Assembly (NCBI GenBank): GCA_035627375.1
Contig: DASPLX010000027.1
Location: forward strand, 79,566-143,565
DNA: 64,000 nucleotides
DNA from: DASPLX01 sp035627375
GTDB taxonomy: Bacteria > Pseudomonadota > Gammaproteobacteria > Burkholderiales > Burkholderiaceae_D
Direction of reading: 5' to 3'
In this document: piece after piece, positions 57,150-64,000 of the stretch
Numbering within the stretch: the first letter of the stretch is position 1
How the letters are laid out: every line of letters starts with the position of its first letter
Program-made: the position numbers and the translations under genes
The notes under the pieces: model-generated
What the model saw: only the letters and a program-made list of their open reading frames with translations
Database searches by the model: none
Told to the model about the DNA's origin: nothing

Positions 57150-57641
57150 ATGACCTTCGCCACCACCGATCTTTGCGACGCCAACGAAGACAAGCTCGCC
57201 GACGGCAGCCTGGCCGTGCTGCCGCCGGTGTTCCAGGCCTTCGGCAAGCGCGTCCAATTCCACGGGCCCGCGGCCACCCTGCGCGTGTTCGAAGACAACA
57301 CGCTGGTGCGCGCGACGCTGGAAACGCCCGGCGATGGCCGGGTCCTGGTCGTGGACGGCGGCGGCAGCCTGCGCTGCGCCCTGGTCGGCGGCAATCTCGG
57401 TGTGCTCGCGCAAAAGAACGGCTGGGCCGGGATCGTGGTGAACGGCTGCATCCGCGATTCGGAAGAAATCAATGCCTGCGACATCGGCGTGCGCGCGCTG
57501 GCGCTGCATCCGCAGAAGAGCCGCAAGACCGGGAGCGGGGAGCGCGATGTGCGGGTCTCGATCGCGGGCGTGGCGGTGCGGCCTGGAGACTGGGTGTATG
57601 CGGATGCCGACGGGGTGCTGGTGGCGCGGGAGAAGCTTTAG
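57150..57641 (+). CDS. RraA family protein
   Basis: A 163-residue protein of the RraA/HMG-aldolase family. The GGGSLRCALVGGNLGVLAQKNGW and VVNGCIRDSEEI segments are conserved. In E. coli RraA binds RNase E and inhibits it; related proteins are 4-hydroxy-4-methyl-2-oxoglutarate aldolases, and the arginine-aspartate pair in GCIRD fits the aldolase metal site. Sequence alone does not decide between the two. ATG at 57150 follows GAGAGGA; the frame opens five codons earlier. Confidence 0.9.
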   Translation: MTFATTDLCDANEDKLADGSLAVLPPVFQAFGKRVQFHGPAATLRVFEDNTLVRATLETPGDGRVLVVDGGGSLRCALVGGNLGVLAQKNGWAGIVVNGCIRDSEEINACDIGVRALALHPQKSRKTGSGERDVRVSIAGVAVRPGDWVYADADGVLVAREKL

Positions 57642-57727
57642 ACAGGATCAAGCGCGATTCCCGCCGGAGAACACCCTCGAGCGAGGGCGGCAGCGGCGGG
57701 AATGACGGTCTCGCCGGAATGAGAGGC

Positions 57728-59209
57728 TTACTTCATGATGAATTCCTGGGTCTGCGGATTCAGCCCTCGCACCAGCTTGCGCCGGATGCCGACATCGATC
57801 TCGAAGGTTTGGAAGCCGCGTCCCAGTGCGGGAAGTTCGACGCCGTGCGTTCCGTAGGCGCGCATCGGTCCGGTCGTGAAGCCCTTGCCGAACTCATACC
57901 AGTAGCCCGACCAATTGTCGCCGATGTCGTCCCAGAACGCGATCTCGCGCGGTTTGCGTGGATTGGTGAAATCGATCACGTCGACGCCGCCGGTGTACCA
58001 GGCATTGACCAGCAGATCGCGGCTGTAGGCGGGCACGGTGTTGCCAAGGTGAGAGGAGCAGTAATGGACCGGATCGGTGGCCGGCGCGGCGCGCTGGATG
58101 AAATAATGACTCAGCTTTTCGCCGCTGGCGGCATCGAGAAAAAACATCCTGCCCGTATCGCTCAGCACGCCGTTGAGGACGGTTTGCGTCGGGCAGCCGG
58201 TGCCGAACGACTCGTCGATGAAGATCACCGTCTTGCCATCCCAGCTGAAGGTCGCCGAGTGCCAGAAGTCGACTGCCACATCCTTGCCGCCGGGACCGTC
58301 GGTGTCCACCTTGTCCTGGTAGACCCAGACCGGGTTCGCGGTATCGGGCAATCCCGTGACCGGGTTGATCCGCCACATCTGGGCTTGTTCGATGCAGGCG
58401 CCGGCGACCAGGCCGAGCGGCTTGAACACGGCGATGTCATGGCAGGCACGTAAGGTGTTGAATCCGGGCGCTCCGTGCTCCGCTGGATCGAAAAGATTGT
58501 CCGGATCGCCGGGGTAGTTGATCGGCAATTCGGCCAATTCATAGGCCGCTTCGGGATTGCCGAGCGGGACTTCCACCACTTGGATCACCCCGTGCAACGG
58601 ATCGCGTCCCGCCGCCGGCCCGCGTACCGGGCCGCAGGTCGGGCCGGGGCGCAAAGGATAGGACGAATTCAGGATGAGCAACCGGCCGCGTTCGGGTTGC
58701 GGCAACAGGGTGTGGGTGTGCGAACCGCAGTCCTGGTACACCGAGGCGATCATCACCGGCGCCTGCAAATTGGTGATGTCGAAGATGCGCAGGCCTTCCC
58801 AGCCCGTCGGATCGTCGTTCTCGACAGGTAGCGCGCCGCAGTTGGGGCCCGAGAGCGTCCGGTCGACCGAGGCGATCAGCAAGTCGGCCTCGCCGTCGCC
58901 GTTGCGGTCGTATACCGTCAGATCGTTTTGCGGCCCGAAGCAGCGGAAATCGGTGATTTGTACCGGCGTCGGCCCCGAGATGTCGAAGATGCGGAAGCCG
59001 TCGTAGTTGCCGACGAACGCTTTGTTGCCCCAGAAGGCGATGTCCGAATTGATCGCCCCCGTGCCGTTCGGACTTTCGCCTAACAGGCGCATTTTCCGTG
59101 CATCGTCCGACTTGTGGTCGGGTTGGTGCAATGCGAACGCCGAAGCGCTGAACGCCATGGCGGCGCATGCGACAGCAAGGGTCGCGCAAGCGCGCAGAGT
59201 TGTCTTCAT
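57728..59209 (-). CDS. Secreted LVIVD-repeat beta-propeller protein
   Basis: A 493-residue exported protein with a clear signal peptide (to about residue 26, SASAFA). The mature part contains repeated beta-strand units of the form GLRIFDITNLQAPVMIASVY, GFRIFDISGPTPVQI and GVDVIDFTNPRKPREIAFWDD, the LVIVD repeat that folds into a propeller. Cysteine pairs are scattered and could form disulfides. The function of this family is unknown. ATG at 59209 follows GAGGTGACAGG. Confidence 0.85.
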   Translation of the reverse strand: MKTTLRACATLAVACAAMAFSASAFALHQPDHKSDDARKMRLLGESPNGTGAINSDIAFWGNKAFVGNYDGFRIFDISGPTPVQITDFRCFGPQNDLTVYDRNGDGEADLLIASVDRTLSGPNCGALPVENDDPTGWEGLRIFDITNLQAPVMIASVYQDCGSHTHTLLPQPERGRLLILNSSYPLRPGPTCGPVRGPAAGRDPLHGVIQVVEVPLGNPEAAYELAELPINYPGDPDNLFDPAEHGAPGFNTLRACHDIAVFKPLGLVAGACIEQAQMWRINPVTGLPDTANPVWVYQDKVDTDGPGGKDVAVDFWHSATFSWDGKTVIFIDESFGTGCPTQTVLNGVLSDTGRMFFLDAASGEKLSHYFIQRAAPATDPVHYCSSHLGNTVPAYSRDLLVNAWYTGGVDVIDFTNPRKPREIAFWDDIGDNWSGYWYEFGKGFTTGPMRAYGTHGVELPALGRGFQTFEIDVGIRRKLVRGLNPQTQEFIMK

Positions 59210-59313
59210 CCTGTCACCTCATCAAGAATTGGTCGATGTTCTAGTTCTCCCCGTTTGATACTAGTCGGCCCGGGAAGGGCCATGCGACGATCGGAACGGA
59301 CGTTTGGTACGAA

Positions 59314-59511
59314 TCAATCGTTTGGGGCAACGCAAACGTGTGTTCGCCAAGCATGGTTGAAGAGGGCGTATCGTTTCCTAAAGACGGCCAGGCGGAAGGG
59401 CGACGACAGCAACATCGGCGCATGGGCAAGCACCAGGTAACCATAGACCTGGCCGAACAGAACGGCACCGAGGCTATGGCTGGCATTGAACCCGATCCAG
59501 GCCTTCCACAT
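59314..59511 (-). pseudogene. Remnant of a small membrane protein gene (LIC_13387-like)
   Basis: Sixty-five codons on the reverse strand begin MWKAWIGFNASHSLGAVLFG and then diverge into charged sequence (RKRYALFNHAWR) before the stop. I recall the first part as the conserved core of small membrane proteins of the LIC_13387 family, which are about twice as long. The front is cut off by the end of the CPBP gene and the back is out of register, so it appears to be a decayed fragment. The remaining bases from 59210 to 59313 show nothing. Confidence 0.45.
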
Positions 59512-59570
59512 CGTGGTTCCCCCGAGTGGTGCCGGAGATGGAGCTCGCTCGTCGCGGCTTGCAAGCCTCG

Positions 59571-60494
59571 TTAGGCGCCGCCACCCCTGAGAAATGCTCC
59601 ATTTCGCCGTGCCGCGCGAAGCAGCAGCACAACCGCGACCGTGGCTGACGCGATCACCAGCAGCGAGCTTTCCGGACCAAATATTCCGCCGGTCAGCCAG
59701 TCGGGTCCGGCAAGGCGGGTTTCGAGCGGGGCCTGCGCTCGCCAGTCTTCGATCCCGGAAAGCGGCACGCCGCTGAGCAAAATGGTGAAATTCCATGCCG
59801 CGTGATTGGCGACCGCGACCCACAAATTGCGTGTCAGAACGAACACGGCGGCCCATAGCAAACCCAGTATCGTCACGGCAACGAGCATGAGCGCCATATC
59901 GCCCGCCCCGCCATGCTCTATGTTCTCCACGTGCCGCAGGGCGAACAGCACCGCTTGCACCGCCAGCGCCGCCGCCGTTCCCCAGGCTCGCTCAAGCACT
60001 CGAAACAGCAGGCAACGGTAGGCTAGTTCTTCCAGCGTAGCCGCGATTCCGATGAGGACCGCCACGCCCAACAGCGCCGATGAGGCGCCGCGGAAAAGCA
60101 CCAGTTCATAGGCGCCTAGCCCGAACAGCGCGGCGATCGGAAGCCCCACCAGGAGGGCGCCACCGGCGCCGCCAAGCAACAGGCGAATCGGCTGGAGCCG
60201 CAGCTCGGTCGCTTCGCGCTTTTCGTGCCAGTGCACGTAGGCCCAGTAGCCGGCAATTGCCGCCAAGATGATGCCGGCGCGCCTGAATGCGCTGAGCCAT
60301 TCGGGCCCAGGCTGGAACATCGTATCGATCAGGGGCAGTACGCCTTGCCGAAAGGCGAGTATCGAGCCCAGGATCGCCGCTCCGCCGAGCAGCAACGAGC
60401 CCAGCATCCGGGCAGCTCCCCGCAGGCGCTGCCGCACGATGCCTCCTGGCGTTGTAGGGAGCGAGCGGTTCGGGTCGACACATTCAGAGGGCAT
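59571..60494 (-). CDS. CPBP family intramembrane metalloprotease
   Basis: A 307-residue membrane protein with about eight hydrophobic helices. The CPBP (Abi/CAAX protease-like) motifs are present: TLEELAYRCLLFRVLE near residue 160 (EExxxR), ALRHVEN near residue 190 and ANHAAWNF near residue 225. Such proteins process or protect peptides, for example bacteriocin immunity. The partner is unknown. ATG at 60494 follows AAGGATGCC; the open frame continues to 60647. Confidence 0.85.
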   Translation of the reverse strand: MPSECVDPNRSLPTTPGGIVRQRLRGAARMLGSLLLGGAAILGSILAFRQGVLPLIDTMFQPGPEWLSAFRRAGIILAAIAGYWAYVHWHEKREATELRLQPIRLLLGGAGGALLVGLPIAALFGLGAYELVLFRGASSALLGVAVLIGIAATLEELAYRCLLFRVLERAWGTAAALAVQAVLFALRHVENIEHGGAGDMALMLVAVTILGLLWAAVFVLTRNLWVAVANHAAWNFTILLSGVPLSGIEDWRAQAPLETRLAGPDWLTGGIFGPESSLLVIASATVAVVLLLRAARRNGAFLRGGGA

Positions 60495-60643
60495 GGCATC
60501 CTTGTCGGGTCTGGAGAATTCAAAGGGTAAAGAATCGGCAACCGGAGTTGTCTCTTCGTGTTTTGATGCTGCGCATTGTGTGCATCGTTGATCGGGAGCG
60601 CCAGCACAAAGCGACCAAGTGCCGATTCGCGGGAATGGATTGC

Positions 60644-60865
60644 TCAAACGGAGGAACCGGACGGCGCCGCAGAAGTCACTCGCGGCCTGAGCCGTTCGAG
60701 CAAATCGTAACGGCCGACGCCGAAGTCTTCAAAAAGAATCCCACCGAGGCCGATGGCGTACCGGCCGTCGATCTTGACCACGCCTTCCTTGTCGCCGTGG
60801 TAGCGCCCGAGAATGATGACAGCCTGGGAAGGCCTGTATTCACGCCAGCCGCAGCCTGAAGCCAA
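60644..60865 (-). CDS. Possible small protein, partly overlapping a GNAT gene
   Basis: Seventy-three codons from a TTG at 60865 give GWREYRPSQAVIILGRYHGD, then KEGVVKIDGRYAIGLGGILF and a short tail. The codons have G or C mostly in third position and the residues look like a genuine protein, but I do not recognise it, and no firm start codon exists. It overlaps the end of the downstream-reading GNAT gene by 26 bases. It could be a remnant of a larger gene. Confidence 0.3.
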   Translation of the reverse strand: MASGCGWREYRPSQAVIILGRYHGDKEGVVKIDGRYAIGLGGILFEDFGVGRYDLLERLRPRVTSAAPSGSSV

Positions 60866-61364
60866 ATACCGCCAGGTCCTGCTGCATGAAATCCAGGTCT
60901 TCCGATCGCTGAAAGCCGAGCTTTTCATAGAGCCGCCAGGCGGCTTGCATGGCCGCCGTCGTATGCAGGATGACTTCGGCGTGGCCGCGTGCCCGCGCCA
61001 GTTCGATGCAGGCATTCGTCAAGGCCTGGCCGACTCCCGCTCCCCGGAACCGGGGATCGACGCCCAGCAGGCGAAAGCCCGAGGCGTTCTTGATCGTGGT
61101 CGCGATCCCGCCCGAACCGTACTCGGCCATGTTCCCGAAGTAGACGACGCCGCCGGCCAGTTCTCCTGCCTCGGTGAGCGCGACCAGCACCCGCGCGTCG
61201 GGCTTTTCCGTGAAGCGGCCGATGTCGGCCAGCATCTTGTAGTAATTCGGTTGTTCGTCCGGAGACGGAAATCCTTCGAGCTTCGAATACACATCGACCA
61301 TCAAGCGACCGAGCGTTTCGAATTCCTCGCGCCGAAGATCGCGGATCGTCAGGTTCGTGCGCAT
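60840..61364 (-). CDS. GNAT family N-acetyltransferase
   Basis: A 174-residue acetyltransferase with the acetyl-CoA loop RFRGAGVGQALTNACI near residue 120 and a C-terminal YEKLGFQRSEDLDFM tail. Substrate unknown. ATG at 61364 follows GGATGGAAAG; a longer open frame to 61406 is less likely. Confidence 0.85.
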   Translation of the reverse strand: MRTNLTIRDLRREEFETLGRLMVDVYSKLEGFPSPDEQPNYYKMLADIGRFTEKPDARVLVALTEAGELAGGVVYFGNMAEYGSGGIATTIKNASGFRLLGVDPRFRGAGVGQALTNACIELARARGHAEVILHTTAAMQAAWRLYEKLGFQRSEDLDFMQQDLAVFGFRLRLA

Positions 61365-61550
61365 CTTTCCATCCTTTACTAGGAGCAGCGGGGCGGTCGG
61401 CGCCAACCCGCTTCGACGGTAGAAGAGACGTCAGTGTAGTGCGGCATGGCTGGCGGAGTAAGCGGATACCGGGCCAAGTTCGCTCGGGGAAAAGGCCAGC
61501 TCGATGTCGGCAGACAAAATTACCGCCTGACGCGAGAGGGAAAAGGATGT

Positions 61551-62036
61551 TTATGTCGATTGCATATTCAGCACCCAGGACTCCCACGGCGTGAACGGTT
61601 GCCCGTCGAGGCTTCGATAGAAGCGCTTCGCAGCATCGTTCTCCTGAAGCACATCCCATCGTATTTTCGAGCAGCCTTCACTTCGAGCCCAGTCGATGAC
61701 CCCGTTGAAGAGCGATTTTCCTACTCCGCCGCCGCGCCATCCGGGTTCAACATACAGTTCCTTCAAGATCGCCACCGGGCGCAAGTCGTATGAAAACGGT
61801 ACCAGATACGCGATTGCCATCCCGATCAAGTCTTCCGATGGCGAATTCTGTGCGACCAGGCCAAGGAACTTCGGATGATCCGTCCATCCTCTTGTAATGA
61901 TCTCGTGCTCCGTCACGCGAAAGTCCGCGATGTAGCCCTCGAACTCCGCGAGCGCTTTCATCAGCCTAAGCAGAGAGGGCAGATCCTGCTCGACGAACCT
62001 GCGAACGTGGAATGACGGGGTGATGTCCGGTCTCAT
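61551..62036 (-). CDS. GNAT family N-acetyltransferase (diamine-type)
   Basis: A 161-residue acetyltransferase. ALAEFEGYIADFRVTE near residue 30, LKELYVEPGWRGGGVGKSL near residue 95 and AKRFYRSLDGQPF near the C-terminus resemble the spermidine/thialysine acetyltransferase branch. ATG at 62036 overlaps the rhodanese stop by four bases (ATGA), so it is the second gene of a pair with the rhodanese. Confidence 0.88.
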   Translation of the reverse strand: MRPDITPSFHVRRFVEQDLPSLLRLMKALAEFEGYIADFRVTEHEIITRGWTDHPKFLGLVAQNSPSEDLIGMAIAYLVPFSYDLRPVAILKELYVEPGWRGGGVGKSLFNGVIDWARSEGCSKIRWDVLQENDAAKRFYRSLDGQPFTPWESWVLNMQST

Positions 62037-62446
62037 GCCGCGTATGCATCTTGCACGGAATGGAAGGCGAATCCTTCGTCCGCCCAGCCGGTGAGGCCGC
62101 CAATCATCTCCTTGACCGGATAGCCCAGGCGGGACAAATTGAGGGCCGCCTTGGTCGACCCGTTGCAATGAGGCCCAGCGCAGTACACGACGAACAACGT
62201 GTCCTTCGGATACCGGCTCATGTAGGCCGCGACCATTTTCCCATGCGGGATATTGACGGCGCCGGGAATATGCTTTCGTGCGTACATTTCCGGCGACCGT
62301 ACATCCACCAGAACGAAGTCGGGGGATGCATCCTGCATGCTTGCATGCACATCCCAGCAATCGGTCTCAAAGCCTAGCTTGGCCATGAAGTGGCGTTCCG
62401 CTTCGGACGACGGGGCGGCGGGAACTTTGCTGACGGCGGAAGGCAT
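62033..62446 (-). CDS. Rhodanese-like sulfurtransferase
   Basis: A 137-residue single-domain rhodanese. The active-site loop is C89 in VYCAGPHCNGS, preceded by LVDVRSPEMYARKHIPGA. Such proteins carry persulfide sulfur, but the acceptor is unknown. ATG at 62446 has AGGAG about 10 bases upstream. It is divergent from the FtrA-type regulator gene, an arrangement seen in many proteobacteria. Confidence 0.92.
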   Translation of the reverse strand: MPSAVSKVPAAPSSEAERHFMAKLGFETDCWDVHASMQDASPDFVLVDVRSPEMYARKHIPGAVNIPHGKMVAAYMSRYPKDTLFVVYCAGPHCNGSTKAALNLSRLGYPVKEMIGGLTGWADEGFAFHSVQDAYAA

Positions 62447-62549
62447 CGCGGTTTCTCCTCGAATGAAATGATAGTGGGGAAGATTGTCAGGTATCCCAAG
62501 CGGGTGTTACAGTGGCCGAAACGCCATCATTCGGTAATTTTCCGCCATC

Positions 62550-63509
62550 ATGAAGCAACCTGGTTTGGTCGTCGCCCTGGCCTACGATGGATTGGCCCTG
62601 TTCGAATTCGGCATTGCGACCGAACTGTTCGGCTTGCCCCGCACGGACCTGGAAATTCCCTGGTACCAGTTCAAGGTGGCGAACGTCGGAACGGAGCCGT
62701 GCGGCGCGCTTGGCGGCGTCACGCTCATGCCGAGTGACGGCATCGAGGTGATCCGAAAAGCGCAAACCATCGTCGTGCCCGGCTGGGGAGAGTCGCGGGT
62801 TCCCTCCGCGGAACTGGTGCGGGCGCTGCGAGCCGCGGCGCGGAGGGATGCCCGGTTTCTTTCGATCTGTTCCGGGGTTTTCCTCCTGGCCCAAGCCGGC
62901 CTCCTGGACGGCAAGCGGGCGACCACCCATTGGCGGTACACGGAATCGTTGCAGCGCCGATTTCCGGCCATCGAGGTTGTTCCGGACGTGTTGTATGTGG
63001 ATGAAGGCCAGATCATCACCTCGGCTGGCAGCGCAGCCGGAATCGATGCGGGCTTGCATTTGATCCGACGCGATTTCGGCAGCGCGGTCGCCAATCAGGT
63101 GGCAAGGCGGCTGGTTGTCACGCCGCACCGGCAAGGAGGGCAAAAGCAGTTTGTTCCCGCTCCCGTCTATGCCGGCTCGAACAAGAAGTTCGAAACCGTC
63201 CTGCAGTGGGCCTTGAGCCGGCTCGACCAGCCGCTGAGCGTTCGGGATCTGGCCGCCCATGCGGCGATGAGCGAGCGGCATTTCCTGCGCCGCTTCTCCG
63301 AATTGACCGGCCTGACACCGCGAGCATGGCTGCAACAGGCGCGTATCGGCAGGGCGCGTGAATTGATCGAATCAAGCGGCATGTCGATCGATCGGGTCGC
63401 GGAACAGTGCGGCTTTTCCTCGGTCGAGGCATTCCGCGTGGCGTTTCGCAAGGAAGTTGGTATTGCTCCTGGTAGTTACCGTGCGCGTTTTTCGCAGATG
63501 CCGGGATGA
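62550..63509 (+). CDS. ftrA: FtrA-type (GlxA family) transcriptional regulator
   Basis: A 319-residue regulator with an N-terminal DJ-1/PfpI-like domain (about 5-180; the elbow cysteine is in LSICSGVFLLAQAG near residue 110) and a C-terminal AraC-type double helix-turn-helix (about 220-310). It matches FtrA (YdeO/GlxA family), encoded next to and divergent from a rhodanese, which it presumably regulates. The stop at 63509 is followed at once by remnant sequence of a different origin. Confidence 0.9.
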   Translation: MKQPGLVVALAYDGLALFEFGIATELFGLPRTDLEIPWYQFKVANVGTEPCGALGGVTLMPSDGIEVIRKAQTIVVPGWGESRVPSAELVRALRAAARRDARFLSICSGVFLLAQAGLLDGKRATTHWRYTESLQRRFPAIEVVPDVLYVDEGQIITSAGSAAGIDAGLHLIRRDFGSAVANQVARRLVVTPHRQGGQKQFVPAPVYAGSNKKFETVLQWALSRLDQPLSVRDLAAHAAMSERHFLRRFSELTGLTPRAWLQQARIGRARELIESSGMSIDRVAEQCGFSSVEAFRVAFRKEVGIAPGSYRARFSQMPG

Positions 63510-63658
63510 ATCGAACTGGCGCGTGCAATATCGCCTAGAGCTGCCGTTATCAACGCAGGATCGCCATCCTCCAACGCTGCTTCCAGATAGGCAGCCATGT
63601 CTCCATTGGTTTTAAGATGCGCTGTTGGATCCCATTGACTGGTTTTAGTTTTTATCAT
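63476..63658 (-). pseudogene. Truncated addiction-module antitoxin gene
   Basis: From ATG at 63658 the sequence KTKTSQWDPTAHLKTNGDMA and then AAYLEAALEDGDPALITAALGDIARA is the N-terminal half of the antidote protein of a HigBA/RelE-type module. The family continues into a helix-turn-helix, but here it switches after DIARA into unrelated codons on the opposite strand of the ftrA end and stops at 63476. No matching toxin gene is recognised upstream. The break near 63525 marks a deletion or insertion. Confidence 0.65.
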
Positions 63659-63846
63659 AGTCACTACTCTTGCGCGTCTTCAAGAAGTTTTCACAAAACT
63701 TGGTGAGCGAACTGTACGAGAAACGCGCTAGATTGCCCTCGCGATTCAGCGCGCCTTTCATAAGGTCACGGGCACCCTCCGCGTCAAAATAGTTGTCGCC
63801 TCCATTGATTGGAGTTCTATAAACTCCGGGGGTGATGAGGGAAGCA
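63659..63846. other. Unassigned spacer at the mobile-element boundary
   Basis: AT content rises here compared with the core genome. A reverse-strand frame runs from about 63974 to 63645 and overlaps the antitoxin start, but I do not recognise its product and most of it lies opposite the transposase-type gene. No inverted repeat could be fixed by eye. Confidence 0.4.
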
Positions 63847-64000
63847 ATGACGCAGCATACAAAAGAAAAGAAAGAACATGCCTTGGCGCTGATGAGCGCG
63901 CCGCAGAACAAGCGTGTGCCTGAGGTATCGAAGTTGACGGGAATCCCCGAAGCGACGCTGTACTTGTGGCGCAAGCAAGCGCGCAGTGCCGGCAGAGCGG
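63847..64000 (+). CDS. Transposase helix-turn-helix protein (partial, cut by window end)
   Basis: From ATG at 63847 (GAGGGA upstream) the frame stays open to the window end. It reads MTQHTKEKKEHALALMSAPQ and then NKRVPEVSKLTGIPEATLYL-WRKQAR. This is the helix-turn-helix start of transposase subunits of the IS3 type or of Mu-like transposases. The rest lies outside the window, so its completeness cannot be judged. Confidence 0.7.
   Translation, partial: MTQHTKEKKEHALALMSAPQNKRVPEVSKLTGIPEATLYLWRKQARSAGRA

Overview
The window is chromosomal DNA from a high-GC betaproteobacterium. The best match by gene content and order is Burkholderiales, family Oxalobacteraceae (Herbaspirillum/Noviherbaspirillum/Massilia type). 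That placement rests on the eno-ftsB pair, the alaA-like aminotransferase followed by hom, the thrC-moeA-moaD-moaE series, the DUF47-pit pair, and protein lengths and motifs. It is inference, because no 16S rRNA gene is present. I see no tRNA, rRNA or CRISPR array. Most of the window is ordinary core genome; accessory traits are a serralysin-type protease near the left end and a mobile-element junction at the right end.

Layout. 0.1-1.8 kb: enolase and the divisome protein FtsB. 1.9-4.2 kb: a reverse-strand M10/RTX metalloprotease with an AT-rich upstream region. 4.2-9.3 kb: Hsp33, a gamma-carbonic-anhydrase-fold protein, a DUF455 ferritin-like protein, an acyl-CoA synthetase and an alpha/beta hydrolase. 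9.3-19.4 kb: a TPR-GGDEF diguanylate cyclase, then a long forward run (PHP phosphatase, htpX, Sua5/YciO-like, M50 protease, trpS, methyltransferase, dapA, bamC, metallo-beta-lactamase-fold hydrolase). 19.4-25.4 kb: an alanine-rich lipoprotein with tandem repeats, the ribosomal oxygenase RoxA, slyD, a secreted unknown protein and mutS. 25.5-31.8 kb: dnaB, a DUF47-pit phosphate-transport pair, PIN-PhoH, Bcp peroxiredoxin and an Mth938-like protein.

32-43 kb: amino-acid and cofactor block. An alanine-type aminotransferase and homoserine dehydrogenase are separated from threonine synthase by about 5 kb. That interval holds a CBS protein, an orphan solute-binding protein, an XRE-cupin regulator and the threonine-degrading pair kbl plus an SDR-type threonine dehydrogenase. 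Synthesis and breakdown of threonine are thus interleaved, with a palindromic operator candidate between the regulator and kbl. After thrC come moeA, gmhA, moaD, moaE and the fluoride channel crcB.

44-64 kb: clpB behind a sigma-32-like promoter, a secreted S46 dipeptidyl-peptidase, a very large TPR-GAF-GGDEF-GGDEF-EAL protein, an AraC regulator coupled to an isoaspartyl peptidase and divergent from an MFS transporter, an RraA-like protein, a secreted LVIVD-repeat protein, a CPBP membrane protease, two GNAT acetyltransferases, and a rhodanese divergent from an FtrA-type regulator. The last 500 bases hold a truncated antitoxin gene and the start of a transposase-type gene that runs off the window.

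I do not see a clearly new multi-gene system. The observations most worth following are the interleaved threonine block with its operator, sigma-32-like promoters on both htpX and clpB, an apparently leaderless dnaB transcript, the dual-GGDEF-EAL protein, and several gene remnants marking past rearrangement.
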